From Terriglobus sp. (GTDB lineage: Bacteria; Acidobacteriota; Terriglobia; Terriglobales; Acidobacteriaceae), in assembly GCA_023265355.1 (NCBI GenBank), contig JAHFTZ010000146.1:1-6502 (forward strand): 6,502 nucleotides of DNA, written 5' to 3'. Position numbers and translations under genes: made by a program. Below, in pieces: positions 1 to 6,346 of this stretch (positions are counted from its first letter, which is position 1; the number at the start of each line of letters is the position of its first letter). The notes under the pieces were generated by a model that did not search any database, was not told the origin of the DNA, and saw nothing but the letters and a program-made list of their open reading frames with translations.

Positions 1-3000
1 CGAGGAAGTCGAGCAGCGGGAAGAGCAGGTCTTCCTTACGGCAGCGGCGGATGAGCTCGGGCACAAAGTCAGGCAGCAGGAAGTGATCGAACTGGCGGCC
101 GGTGAACTCGGTGATGAGCCGCGTGATATCTGTCATGTTCGAGTACTCGTCGCGGACAACGTGGTAGGTCAGGTTGGCTGTGCCGGGGTTCATGGAGATC
201 GCGACGATGTTGTTTGCGACGATGTCTGCCGGAACGAAACTGACCTGGTTGAGCGTGTCCACGCCGATGCCGTGGTTCACCATGAAGGCGACGAGGCGGA
301 CGGCGATGTCGAAGTTGTTACCACCACCTTCGACCGACGGACTGACGAGCGCCGGGCGGAAGACGCGAACGGACAGACCCTTGCGCTGTGCGGCGAAAAC
401 GACCTGTTCCGCGACCCACTTGGTCTGGCTGTAGCCGAAGTCCAGCAGCGCCATCTCGGCGTTGCAATCGGTCTCAAACAGGCTGGGTTTATGGGCCCAG
501 CCGTGGATGAACGTCGTCGAAACGTAGTTGAATTCCTTCGCCCGGCCTTCAAAGGCCATGCGCAGGATTTCGTTTGTTCCGAGCACGTTGGCGTCGCGCA
601 TCATGTCGTAGTTGAAGAGGTAGTTGACCGTCGCGCCGTTATGGAAGATGGTGTCAATCCTGGTGGTCAGGTCGTCCCATGTCTCCTGCATCAGGCCGAG
701 CGCAGGCTGACCGAGATCGCCGCAGACGGGCACGATACGCGCGTGGAACATCTCCATCAGGTCAGCGGGGACGTGTCCCATGGACTGCATGGCGGCTGTC
801 AAACGCTGCTTGCCCTGCAGTTCGTCCGAAGCGCGGACGAGCACGTGGATCGTTGCCTCGGTCTGTTCGAGCAGGCTCTTCATCAGGAACGGCCCGATGA
901 AGCCGGTGCCCCCGGTGAGCAGAATCTGGCGCGGCGACGGAATCGCCGGTACGGGTGCGGGAGCGGGTGGATCGATGAGGAGTTTGCAGTCGTCGCGCAT
1001 CATCTGCGCTTCCAGTTCGTTCTGCTCCTGTCGAAAAACTGCGAGGAATTCGCGCAGATGCAGGATGGCTGCTTCCGGAGCAGTATCGAGTTGGTCTGCG
1101 AGGCTGAACAGTTCCGCAACGCTAACGCGCAGCACAAGGCCGATATCTACCTGGCGCGCCAGCAGCTCCGCGCCCTTGTCTTTCAGCAGCTCTTTCAGCT
1201 CGTGCATGAAGCCGACGAGGTCGAGCGAGTCGAGACCTGCTTCTACCAGATTGTAGGTTTCCTGCCCGGTCAGGTTATAGCGCGCCTTCAGCTCGGCAAA
1301 CGGCGAGTTCATGTTGATTGCCGTTTCAGCCGGGCCAGGATCGCTGTCGCGCGAGAAGTCGGAGAGCACGTTGAACTCTCCGGCCAACCACATCTGCTTG
1401 GTCTTGTGGCGCATGATCTTGCCGGAGCTGGTGCGGGGCACGGCGCGCGGTGCGATGAGCGCGATCATGGCGACTTCAACGTTCAGATAGTTGCGCACGG
1501 CAGCGGCGATCTTGCGTGCGTCCGGGAGAACCTTGGGATTCTTGATCTCGGCAATGATCGCGAGCGCGGGCTCGTTGTCTTCGTGAATCTGGAAGGCAGC
1601 AACGCAGTTGTGGCGGATGAGGCTGGAGGACTTCTCGACGACGTTTTCAATGTCGTGCGGGTAGTAGTTCTGCCCGCGGAGGATGACCATGTCTTTGATG
1701 CGGCCGCAGACGTAGAGCTCGCCATCGTGCATGAAGCCGAGATCGCCGGTGCGCAGGTAGCCGTCGTCGTAGGGGCTGTCGTCGACAAGGCGCGCGCGGA
1801 ACTGCTTCAGGGTGAGTTCGGGGTTGTTCCAGTAGCCGTGACACTTACCATCGCCGGCCAGCCAGATTTCACCGATGCGGCCAGCCTCGAGTGCGAAGTG
1901 GCCTTCGGGATCGACGATCTTGAGGTCGAGACCGGGGATCGGCGCACCGCAGCTCACGATCTGCTTGGCCGTGTCGATCTCGGAGACCTCAGTCGTCATG
2001 CGCGCCTTGCCCTGCGTGAGCGCGCGCTTATTGACAGATACGATGTTGCGGCCGTGCAGCGTAACGGCGAGCGTGTTCTCCGCGAGGCCGTATGCGACGT
2101 AGAAGGCTTCCGCGTTCAGACCGTATGCCTGGAAGGCTTCGAGGAAGCGGATGTAGGTGTCTGGTTTGACGGGTTCCGCGGCGCACATCAGCACCAGCAG
2201 CGAACTCAGATCGCAGGACTCGAGCGTTTCTTTCGGCAGACGGCCAGTGCGGAGGCAATAGTCATACGCAAAGTTCGGCGCAGCGGTCGAGGTCGCGCGG
2301 TACTTGGAGATCGTCTCAAACCACAGCGCCGGACGTTGGATAAAGTCCATCGGCGAGAAGCCGTATGTGGTGCCGCCGCGCAGGGCGGGGTACAGGTAGC
2401 AGCCGATCAATCCCATATCGTGGTACTGCGGCAGCCACGAGACGACAACGGGCGACTCGTTCTCGACGACGAGCGCGGCGGTGCTGAGAATGTTTTTGTG
2501 GGAGACGATGACGCCTTTGGGCTCCATCGTTGAACCCGAGGTGTACTGAAGGAACAGGACCTTCGACGCTGCGACCACAGGGACCACGCCTTGCGTGGCA
2601 AGGAAGTCTTCAGTCGGAATCCACGGCAGGCCGGAGATGTAGTCGATATCGACGCCAGAGGTCGCAACGCTACTGCGCGTGAGATTGGTCTTCAGCGAGG
2701 CGTGATAATCGCGGCTGGTCAGAATGCCGGCGGCGCCGCAGTCCTTTGCGATGTGGACCATCTTGTACAGGGCGCTCTGAAAGCCCCGCGAACTCGGAGG
2801 ATAGACCGGGACAGGGATCAGCCCGACGCGCACACAGCCGAAGAACGCGCAGATCATCTCCAGGCCAGCAGGATAGGCAAGCAGCAGCCGGTCTCCCGCA
2901 GCGAAGCGGCCATCGGTCAATAGATGCCCCGCAATCGCCTCCGCACGGAGGAGAAACGAGGCGTACGTGTAGCTTTCGATCGGATCGCCGTCCACGTCGA

Positions 3001-3076
3001 GATACGAATACAGAAGTTTGTCCGGGTGCTTATCTGTCAGTATCTGCAGCTGGCCTAAAATCGACGGCGTGCTCAA
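1..3076 (-). CDS. FAAL-ACP-thioester reductase, three-domain protein (3' end outside window)
   Basis: Predicted role: activate a free fatty acid with ATP as acyl-AMP, pass it to a fused carrier protein, and release it with NAD(P)H as aldehyde or alcohol. I translated the minus strand by hand; the frame is open for 1,025 codons to the window edge. FAAL domain, about residues 1-575: P-loop YTSGSTMEPKGV (178-189), WLPQYHDMGLIG (from W214), PNFAYD, YGLAEN (329-334), RTGDL (to 446), GRIKD (458-462), and PRTSSGK with the A10 lysine K553. WLPxYHDMGLIG and PNFAYD are typical of FAALs rather than acyl-CoA ligases. ACP, about 585-665: GLDSLDL with the likely phosphopantetheine serine S617. A helical stretch and a Pro/Ala-rich linker (about 698-712) follow. 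Reductase, from about 715: TGGTGFIG nucleotide-binding loop (721-728), VSTTF (852-856), and catalytic YSQTK (Y882, K886). The end of the reductase is off-window. No ketosynthase or acyltransferase is visible. Start is TTG 3076: GGAGG lies 8 nt upstream and an in-frame TGA directly precedes it. It is transcribed divergently from the desaturase gene. Domain calls are firm; the substrate is unknown. Confidence 0.93.
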   Translation of the reverse strand, partial: MSTPSILGQLQILTDKHPDKLLYSYLDVDGDPIESYTYASFLLRAEAIAGHLLTDGRFAAGDRLLLAYPAGLEMICAFFGCVRVGLIPVPVYPPSSRGFQSALYKMVHIAKDCGAAGILTSRDYHASLKTNLTRSSVATSGVDIDYISGLPWIPTEDFLATQGVVPVVAASKVLFLQYTSGSTMEPKGVIVSHKNILSTAALVVENESPVVVSWLPQYHDMGLIGCYLYPALRGGTTYGFSPMDFIQRPALWFETISKYRATSTAAPNFAYDYCLRTGRLPKETLESCDLSSLLVLMCAAEPVKPDTYIRFLEAFQAYGLNAEAFYVAYGLAENTLAVTLHGRNIVSVNKRALTQGKARMTTEVSEIDTAKQIVSCGAPIPGLDLKIVDPEGHFALEAGRIGEIWLAGDGKCHGYWNNPELTLKQFRARLVDDSPYDDGYLRTGDLGFMHDGELYVCGRIKDMVILRGQNYYPHDIENVVEKSSSLIRHNCVAAFQIHEDNEPALAIIAEIKNPKVLPDARKIAAAVRNYLNVEVAMIALIAPRAVPRTSSGKIMRHKTKQMWLAGEFNVLSDFSRDSDPGPAETAINMNSPFAELKARYNLTGQETYNLVEAGLDSLDLVGFMHELKELLKDKGAELLARQVDIGLVLRVSVAELFSLADQLDTAPEAAILHLREFLAVFRQEQNELEAQMMRDDCKLLIDPPAPAPVPAIPSPRQILLTGGTGFIGPFLMKSLLEQTEATIHVLVRASDELQGKQRLTAAMQSMGHVPADLMEMFHARIVPVCGDLGQPALGLMQETWDDLTTRIDTIFHNGATVNYLFNYDMMRDANVLGTNEILRMAFEGRAKEFNYVSTTFIHGWAHKPSLFETDCNAEMALLDFGYSQTKWVAEQVVFAAQRKGLSVRVFRPALVSPSVEGGGNNFDIAVRLVAFMVNHGIGVDTLNQVSFVPADIVANNIVAISMNPGTANLTYHVVRDEYSNMTDITRLITEFTGRQFDHFLLPDFVPELIRRCRKEDLLFPLLDFL

Positions 3077-3084
3077 TCAGCAAT

Positions 3085-3089
3085 CCTCC
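3085..3089 (-). promoter_or_regulatory. Ribosome binding site of the FAAL-ACP-reductase gene
   Basis: GGAGG on the minus strand, 8 nt before the TTG at 3076. The in-frame triplet just before that TTG (3079-3077) is TGA, so translation cannot begin further upstream in this frame. The next ATG in frame is about 75 codons inside the adenylation domain. This site therefore decides the TTG start. Confidence 0.75.
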
Positions 3090-3183
3090 AAAGTGAGATA
3101 CAGGTTATGAGCGAACTGCCTTCCGACAATCGCGAGGGAGTAAATACAGCGTTGAACGTGTAGACGGGAAACGACTACTTATG

Positions 3184-3212
3184 GTGACTATACGCGTTCG
3201 TATTTTTGTCAC
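3184..3212. repeat. Nested inverted repeats (operator-like)
   Basis: An inner dyad ATACG-cgtt-CGTAT (3190-3203) lies inside an outer pair GTGAC (3184-3188) and GTCAC (3208-3212). The two centres differ by about 1.5 bp, so this is not one perfect palindrome. Read on the minus strand, TATAGT (3192-3187) matches the sigma-70 -10 consensus at 5 of 6 positions and sits inside the dyad. I see no good -35 at normal spacing; GTGACA (3212-3207) is only 14 bp away. One reading is a regulator-dependent promoter for the synthetase with an operator over its -10 box. It may also be chance. Confidence 0.35.
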
Positions 3213-3221
3213 ACTCCCGTA

Positions 3222-3258
3222 ATCTTGCCGGGCCGCTACGCTAAAATTCATCTTGCCG
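3222..3258. repeat. 9-bp direct repeat ATCTTGCCG, two copies
   Basis: ATCTTGCCG occurs at 3222-3230 and again at 3250-3258, 28 bp start to start (close to, but not exactly, three helical turns). The second copy is also the left arm of a hairpin with GGCAAG at 3265-3270. Repeated half-sites inside a divergent promoter region suggest a protein-binding array, but no regulator is visible to assign it to. Confidence 0.35.
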
Positions 3259-3270
3259 TAGATAGGCAAG
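3252..3270. repeat. Short hairpin CTTGCC/GGCAAG
   Basis: CTTGCC (3252-3257) pairs with GGCAAG (3265-3270) around a 7-nt loop. No T-run follows on the plus strand, so it does not look like a terminator. It lies upstream of the predicted desaturase promoter, so it is more likely a DNA site than an RNA structure of that transcript. Confidence 0.35.
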
Positions 3271-3292
3271 CGCTTTAGGCCCACACTGCAAG

Positions 3293-3306
3293 CCGCAGTT
3301 CTGCGG
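3293..3306. repeat. 14-bp dyad CCGCAG-TT-CTGCGG (candidate operator)
   Basis: Perfect 6-bp arms, CCGCAG (3293-3298) and CTGCGG (3301-3306), flank two T residues. It lies about 80 bp upstream of the TATAAT box of the desaturase. The size and symmetry fit a site for a dimeric repressor or activator. The loop is too short for a stable RNA hairpin and no T-run follows. Confidence 0.35.
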
Positions 3307-3386
3307 GTCGACGACCGGTCTCATGATGGCAGATGCATTTTATAAAGCCACGCCTCGGCCTTCATAAAAGCGTCATGGGTTCGTTC

Positions 3387-3392
3387 TATAAT
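3387..3392 (+). promoter_or_regulatory. Predicted -10 box of the desaturase-P450 promoter
   Basis: Perfect TATAAT at 3387-3392, about 50 bp before the desaturase start codon, giving a predicted leader of about 40 nt. No good -35 lies at 17-bp spacing: ATAAAA is at 3364-3369, CATAAA (3363-3368) at 18 bp, and TTCATA (3361-3366) at 20 bp. There is no TGn extension. Expression may need an activator bound upstream. Confidence 0.5.
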
Positions 3393-3431
3393 CACTCTGT
3401 GGGTCGTGGTCAAGCCCACCATCCTATCGGC

Positions 3432-3436
3432 GGAGG
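3432..3436 (+). promoter_or_regulatory. Ribosome binding site of the desaturase gene
   Basis: GGAGG ends 5 nt before ATG 3442. A longer frame from GTG 3406 would add 12 residues, but I see no clear Shine-Dalgarno site before that GTG, and the GGAGG would then be wasted inside the gene. I therefore prefer ATG 3442. Confidence 0.7.
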
Positions 3437-3441
3437 TCCTG

Positions 3442-4575
3442 ATGTTTGCAGCGCAAGCGGCGATTGCTTCGGGGCCTGAAGCGGAAGATCTTGTGCCGCC
3501 GGAAGACGCCGCATCGTCGGCGAACGAAGCAACAAACGCTTCTTCGTTCCCAAAAGTCCTGCGCCGAAGGCTGGAAAGATTCTTTGTGGACGCGGATCTC
3601 TCTCCCAAGGCGAACCCGATGATGTGGGGAAAGATCGCCCTTGGAATGGCGGTCCTCGCAGGCAGTTGGATCACCCTCTACATGCTCCATCCGGCTGCAT
3701 GGGCGTTTTTCGCTCTCTACGTTTTGGGCGGTCTGGCGCAGACCTTTCTTTTGTTGAACATTGCCCATGACAGCAACCACAACGCGATTTCAACACGCCC
3801 GGCGATTAACAAGAGCCTGAACTACGTCTTCGATCTCTGCGGTATCAGCTCGTACATGTGGCGCATCCTGCACCATCGGGGCCACCACTCCTGCATCAAC
3901 CTACAAGGCGAAGATGATGCAATCGAGGGACGCGGTCTGTTTCGTTTTACGCCGCACGACCCTCGTACTCCCTTACACCGCTTTCAGCATATTTACGCGC
4001 TGTTTCTGTATGCGCTGTTCTCGCTGGAGTACGTGTTCCTCCGCGACTTCCAAAGCTTCTTCGCTCCGGCTCACGATTACTTGACGCGGACCAAACACCC
4101 GCTGCGCGAGTACGTCATCCTCTTCGCGGGTAAGGTCTTTTACCTTACGTACATGCTCGTGCTGCCCATCGTGGTGATGCACGAGTCGCTATGGCTGGTG
4201 TTTGCGTCGTTCTTCGCCGTCCACCTGGTCGTTGGCATCAGCGTCGTACTCGTCTTCCAAACGACGCACGTCATAGAAGATACGTATTTTCCGATGCATC
4301 GCGATGAGTTCGAAAACGGTGTATATCACGTGTTCGCGACAACCGCGGATTATGCGACGGAGAACCCGCTTGTGGGCTGGCTTGTGGGCGGCCTGAATCA
4401 TCATGTTGTCCACCACTTGTGCCCATACGTGTGCCACACCCACTATGCCCCGCTGACGCGGATTGTGAAGCAAACCACAGAGGAATTCGGCGTGCCATAC
4501 CGGCAACACCGCACCATGACCACTGCGGTCTGGCATCACCTGATGCTGCTGAAGCAATTGGGCAACGAAAACTGA
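3442..4575 (+). CDS. Membrane fatty acid desaturase (three histidine boxes)
   Basis: A 377-residue integral-membrane di-iron desaturase of the FA_desaturase superfamily, predicted to insert a double bond (or, in some relatives, a triple bond or hydroxyl) in a fatty acyl chain. Histidine boxes: HDSNH (109-113), HRGHH (145-149) and HVVHH (321-325). The last sits in GGLNHHVVHHLCP, which resembles the GGLNxxxxHHLFP region of linoleoyl-CoA/front-end-type desaturases. FQTTHV (272-277) is a further conserved-looking histidine stretch. Hydrophobic segments are at about 63-82, 87-107, 223-245 and 250-273, the usual two pairs of membrane helices. No cytochrome b5 domain is fused. The first 35 or so residues are Ala/Glu/Ser-rich and look disordered. 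The P450 gene follows after 64 bp, probably in one transcript; the FAAL-ACP-reductase gene is divergent. The acyl carrier (ACP, CoA or lipid), bond position and electron donor cannot be read from the sequence. A hydroxylase or acetylenase of the same fold is possible. Confidence 0.93.
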   Translation: MFAAQAAIASGPEAEDLVPPEDAASSANEATNASSFPKVLRRRLERFFVDADLSPKANPMMWGKIALGMAVLAGSWITLYMLHPAAWAFFALYVLGGLAQTFLLLNIAHDSNHNAISTRPAINKSLNYVFDLCGISSYMWRILHHRGHHSCINLQGEDDAIEGRGLFRFTPHDPRTPLHRFQHIYALFLYALFSLEYVFLRDFQSFFAPAHDYLTRTKHPLREYVILFAGKVFYLTYMLVLPIVVMHESLWLVFASFFAVHLVVGISVVLVFQTTHVIEDTYFPMHRDEFENGVYHVFATTADYATENPLVGWLVGGLNHHVVHHLCPYVCHTHYAPLTRIVKQTTEEFGVPYRQHRTMTTAVWHHLMLLKQLGNEN

Positions 4576-4628
4576 TGCAGCCCCGCCGATGCCACGCGGC
4601 AGCATGCGTTCCTACAGAGCACCTCCAG

Positions 4629-4633
4629 AAAGG
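4629..4633 (+). promoter_or_regulatory. Ribosome binding site of the P450 gene
   Basis: AAAGG, 6 nt before ATG 4640. The same frame also has ATG 4589 and ATG 4604, but neither has a recognisable Shine-Dalgarno site, and the extra 17 residues (MPRGSMRSYRAPPERLG) look unlike a P450 N-terminus. I choose 4640. Confidence 0.6.
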
Positions 4634-4639
4634 CTGGGC

Positions 4640-6022
4640 ATGACCACGTCCACGCTCATTCCCTCAGTTTCGCGTATGCGTTCGCTCGCGGACTCGCGCG
4701 CCATGGCCAGCAACCCTACGCAGGTTCTAACCAAATACAGCGAAGAGTTCGGCGATACCTTTCGCTTCTATCTCGGCGGCATCAAGGAAGCGATTGTCAC
4801 GATCGATCCAGCCATGATCGAGCACGTCCTGAAGGTCAACGCCGGGAACTATCGCAAGTCAGAGATCCAGGTAAAGCGGATGGGGCACTTCCTTGGTAAG
4901 GGCCTGCTCACGACCGAAGGTGAAGCATGGAAGACGCAACGCCGCCTCATCCAGAAGGGCTTCGACCGCAAGCAGCTAGATGCGCTGTCGGTCATCATGC
5001 AGGACTCGCTGGCTGAATCGCTGCAAGATTTCGACACGCAGATCGACAACGGCCCCGTCGATATCTATCCACACCTGATGAAGATCACCTTTGCGATGGT
5101 CGCTCGTTCGCTCTTCGGCGCACGCCTCAAGGACGAGGACATCGAACTCGTCAGCGACACCATCTGCACGGTGCAGGAATTCATCGTGAAGCAGACGCTT
5201 CAGCCGTATCTGAACCCATGGTTCGAAGTGTCCGGCGAACTGACGAAGCATGAAGAGATGCGCAAGAGCGCTGATGCGGTCCTGATGGCGTACATCAAGA
5301 AGCGGCGCAACGAACCGCCCGCGCTGGACCTGCTGCAGACCCTGATGGATGCGCGCTACTCCGACGGTGAGGGCATGAGCGATGAGCTCATCCTTAGCGA
5401 GAGCATGCAGTTGCTTGTCGCTGGCCATGAGACCTCATCCAATGGGCTCTCATGGCTGCTTTACCTCCTCAGCTCGCGGCCAGATTGCCTAGAACAAGTT
5501 CGACGGGAGTTTGATGACGTGCTCGGCGGCTCTTCTTTGAGTCACGCCGACGTCCCTAACTTCCCATTCACAACACAGGTCATCCAGGAAGGACTTCGTC
5601 TCTACCCGCCGTTCTGGATGGTCGACCGCGAGGCGATCGCAGACGACCGCATTGGCGACGTAGCAATCCCTGCTGGTTCCATGGTCATTGTGCATGTCTA
5701 CGGCGCTCACCACGCGCCAAAACACTGGCCAGACCCTGAGTCCTTTGATACGGACCGCTTCATCAAAGGAAACGAAAAGCTGCGTGCGCCCTTCACCTAC
5801 CTGCCGTTCGGAGGTGGACCTCGAGGCTGTATCGGCAACAACTACGCGATGCTGCAGATGCTCATGATCCTGAGCGACTTGCTAAGGAACTACGATTTTC
5901 AAATTTCACCGGGACAAACGATCGACGCTCAGGCGATGGTCATTCTGCGGCCGAGGAATGGCATCCGTATGACCTTCACGAAGATATCCTCCGATTCCAG
6001 CCAGCCACCAGCAATTCTGTAA
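4640..6022 (+). CDS. Cytochrome P450 monooxygenase
   Basis: A 460-residue heme-thiolate monooxygenase, predicted to hydroxylate or otherwise oxidise an organic substrate with O2 and two electrons from a partner not seen here. C-helix WKTQR (W97, R101) matches WxxxR. The I-helix has AGHET (261-265) for oxygen activation. The K-helix has EGLR (E317, R320) of the ExxR motif. FDTDRF (369-374) occupies the PERF-like place. The heme loop FGGGPRGCIG carries the proximal ligand C397. There is no signal peptide or N-terminal membrane anchor, so it is probably soluble. It is longer than most soluble bacterial P450s (about 400 residues), and the GLLTTEGEAW...QRR stretch recalls the CYP4/CYP102-like branch, which contains many fatty acid hydroxylases; that is family knowledge from memory, not a search. 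It lies 64 bp behind the desaturase on the same strand with no terminator or clear promoter between, so the two probably share a transcript. A lipid substrate is inferred from neighbours only. Confidence 0.93.
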   Translation: MTTSTLIPSVSRMRSLADSRAMASNPTQVLTKYSEEFGDTFRFYLGGIKEAIVTIDPAMIEHVLKVNAGNYRKSEIQVKRMGHFLGKGLLTTEGEAWKTQRRLIQKGFDRKQLDALSVIMQDSLAESLQDFDTQIDNGPVDIYPHLMKITFAMVARSLFGARLKDEDIELVSDTICTVQEFIVKQTLQPYLNPWFEVSGELTKHEEMRKSADAVLMAYIKKRRNEPPALDLLQTLMDARYSDGEGMSDELILSESMQLLVAGHETSSNGLSWLLYLLSSRPDCLEQVRREFDDVLGGSSLSHADVPNFPFTTQVIQEGLRLYPPFWMVDREAIADDRIGDVAIPAGSMVIVHVYGAHHAPKHWPDPESFDTDRFIKGNEKLRAPFTYLPFGGGPRGCIGNNYAMLQMLMILSDLLRNYDFQISPGQTIDAQAMVILRPRNGIRMTFTKISSDSSQPPAIL

Positions 6023-6043
6023 CTGACAATTAGCTGGGTTTTT
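6008..6043 (+). terminator. Intrinsic terminator overlapping the P450 stop codon
   Basis: CCAGCAATT (6008-6016) pairs with AATTAGCTGG (6028-6037), with one bulged A at 6032 and an 11-nt loop. G and then TTTTT (6039-6043) follow. The TAA stop (6020-6022) lies in the loop, so the left arm is made of the last P450 codons. Five G-C pairs at the base plus a T-run fit a rho-independent terminator for the desaturase-P450 unit. The weaker AATT half and short T-run keep confidence moderate. Confidence 0.55.
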
Positions 6044-6346
6044 GACGGCGACCATGTGGCGAGACGGTTCATCTCGATCAAGCCGAAGGTGGCGGGCAGC
6101 AGCACGGATGTCGTTTTTCCTTTACTTGTAGAAAAGGGGCATGGCGTCGTGGTTTTATTCCTTTACCTGTAGAAAAATTCCTTTACCTGTAGAACTCCAA
6201 CGCTGCGGCGGCATACCGGCTCCACTTCGCCGTTTCGACCCACGTGATATGGGAGAAATCCGTGTTTTCTATAAGACCGATTTCTTTGCAGAGCGATCTC
6301 TGCTGAATTGGCTGGAGAGACGATCTGTCGTTTATCACAATAAATG
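6044..6346. other. Gene-poor spacer between P450 and insertion sequence
   Basis: About 300 bp without a supportable gene. A 75-codon plus-strand frame (6141-6368) starts among the repeats and runs into the presumed IS end. It has no convincing Shine-Dalgarno site and no family-like motif. The visible structure is the repeat cluster at 6117-6194. The stretch after about 6240 is richer in A and T than the genes to its left. Confidence 0.55.
6117..6194. repeat. Three copies of TTCCTTTAC(C/T)TGTAGAA
   Basis: Copies at 6117-6133 (TTCCTTTACTTGTAGAA), 6158-6174 and 6178-6194 (both TTCCTTTACCTGTAGAA). Copies two and three are in tandem with a 20-bp period; copy one starts 41 bp before copy two. The first two are followed by extra A residues (two and three). 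Each copy is an imperfect dyad (TTTAC-CT-GTAGA). Possible readings are a binding-site array, an intergenic repeat family, or remains of a mobile element end. It is too short and too few in copies for a CRISPR array. Confidence 0.85.

Larger units (their letters stand above)
3077..3441. other. Divergent intergenic regulatory region
   Basis: These 365 bp separate the start codons of the minus-strand synthetase and the plus-strand desaturase. I found no believable gene in either direction. The minus-strand open frames that cover 3321-3780 run antisense into the desaturase and have no recognisable domain. The region holds a TATAAT box toward the desaturase, a TATAGT box toward the synthetase, nested inverted repeats, a 14-bp dyad, a 9-bp direct repeat and a small hairpin, each listed separately. 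The likely role is shared control of the two transcription units. Confidence 0.7.

Noticed and set aside
83..2533. An 816-codon open frame on the plus strand
   Set aside because: It is antisense to the FAAL-ACP-reductase gene, whose minus-strand frame shows every expected motif in order. The plus-strand translation has no family motif and is rich in Val, Asp, Arg and His, as expected from reading GC-rich codons backward.
3406..3441. GTG 3406 as the start of the desaturase
   Set aside because: No clear Shine-Dalgarno site lies before it, while ATG 3442 has GGAGG at 5-nt spacing.
3321..3780. Minus-strand open frames of about 117 codons across the desaturase promoter and 5' end
   Set aside because: They overlap a certain desaturase gene in antisense, show no domain, and lack a convincing ribosome binding site.
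4589..4639. N-terminal extension of the P450 from ATG 4589 or 4604
   Set aside because: No ribosome binding site precedes either; ATG 4640 has AAAGG at 6-nt spacing, and the extension does not look like a P450 N-terminus or a membrane anchor.
6020..6165. Minus-strand open stretch reading LLPATFGLIEMNRLATWSP
   Set aside because: It looks somewhat protein-like and could be a gene remnant, but it has no start codon with a ribosome binding site, is bounded by a stop in the repeats, and runs antisense into the P450 3' end. I recognise no family.
6117..6194. CRISPR array
   Set aside because: Only three 17-bp units; one spacing is 3-4 bp and the other about 24 bp, with no regular unique spacers and no cas gene nearby.
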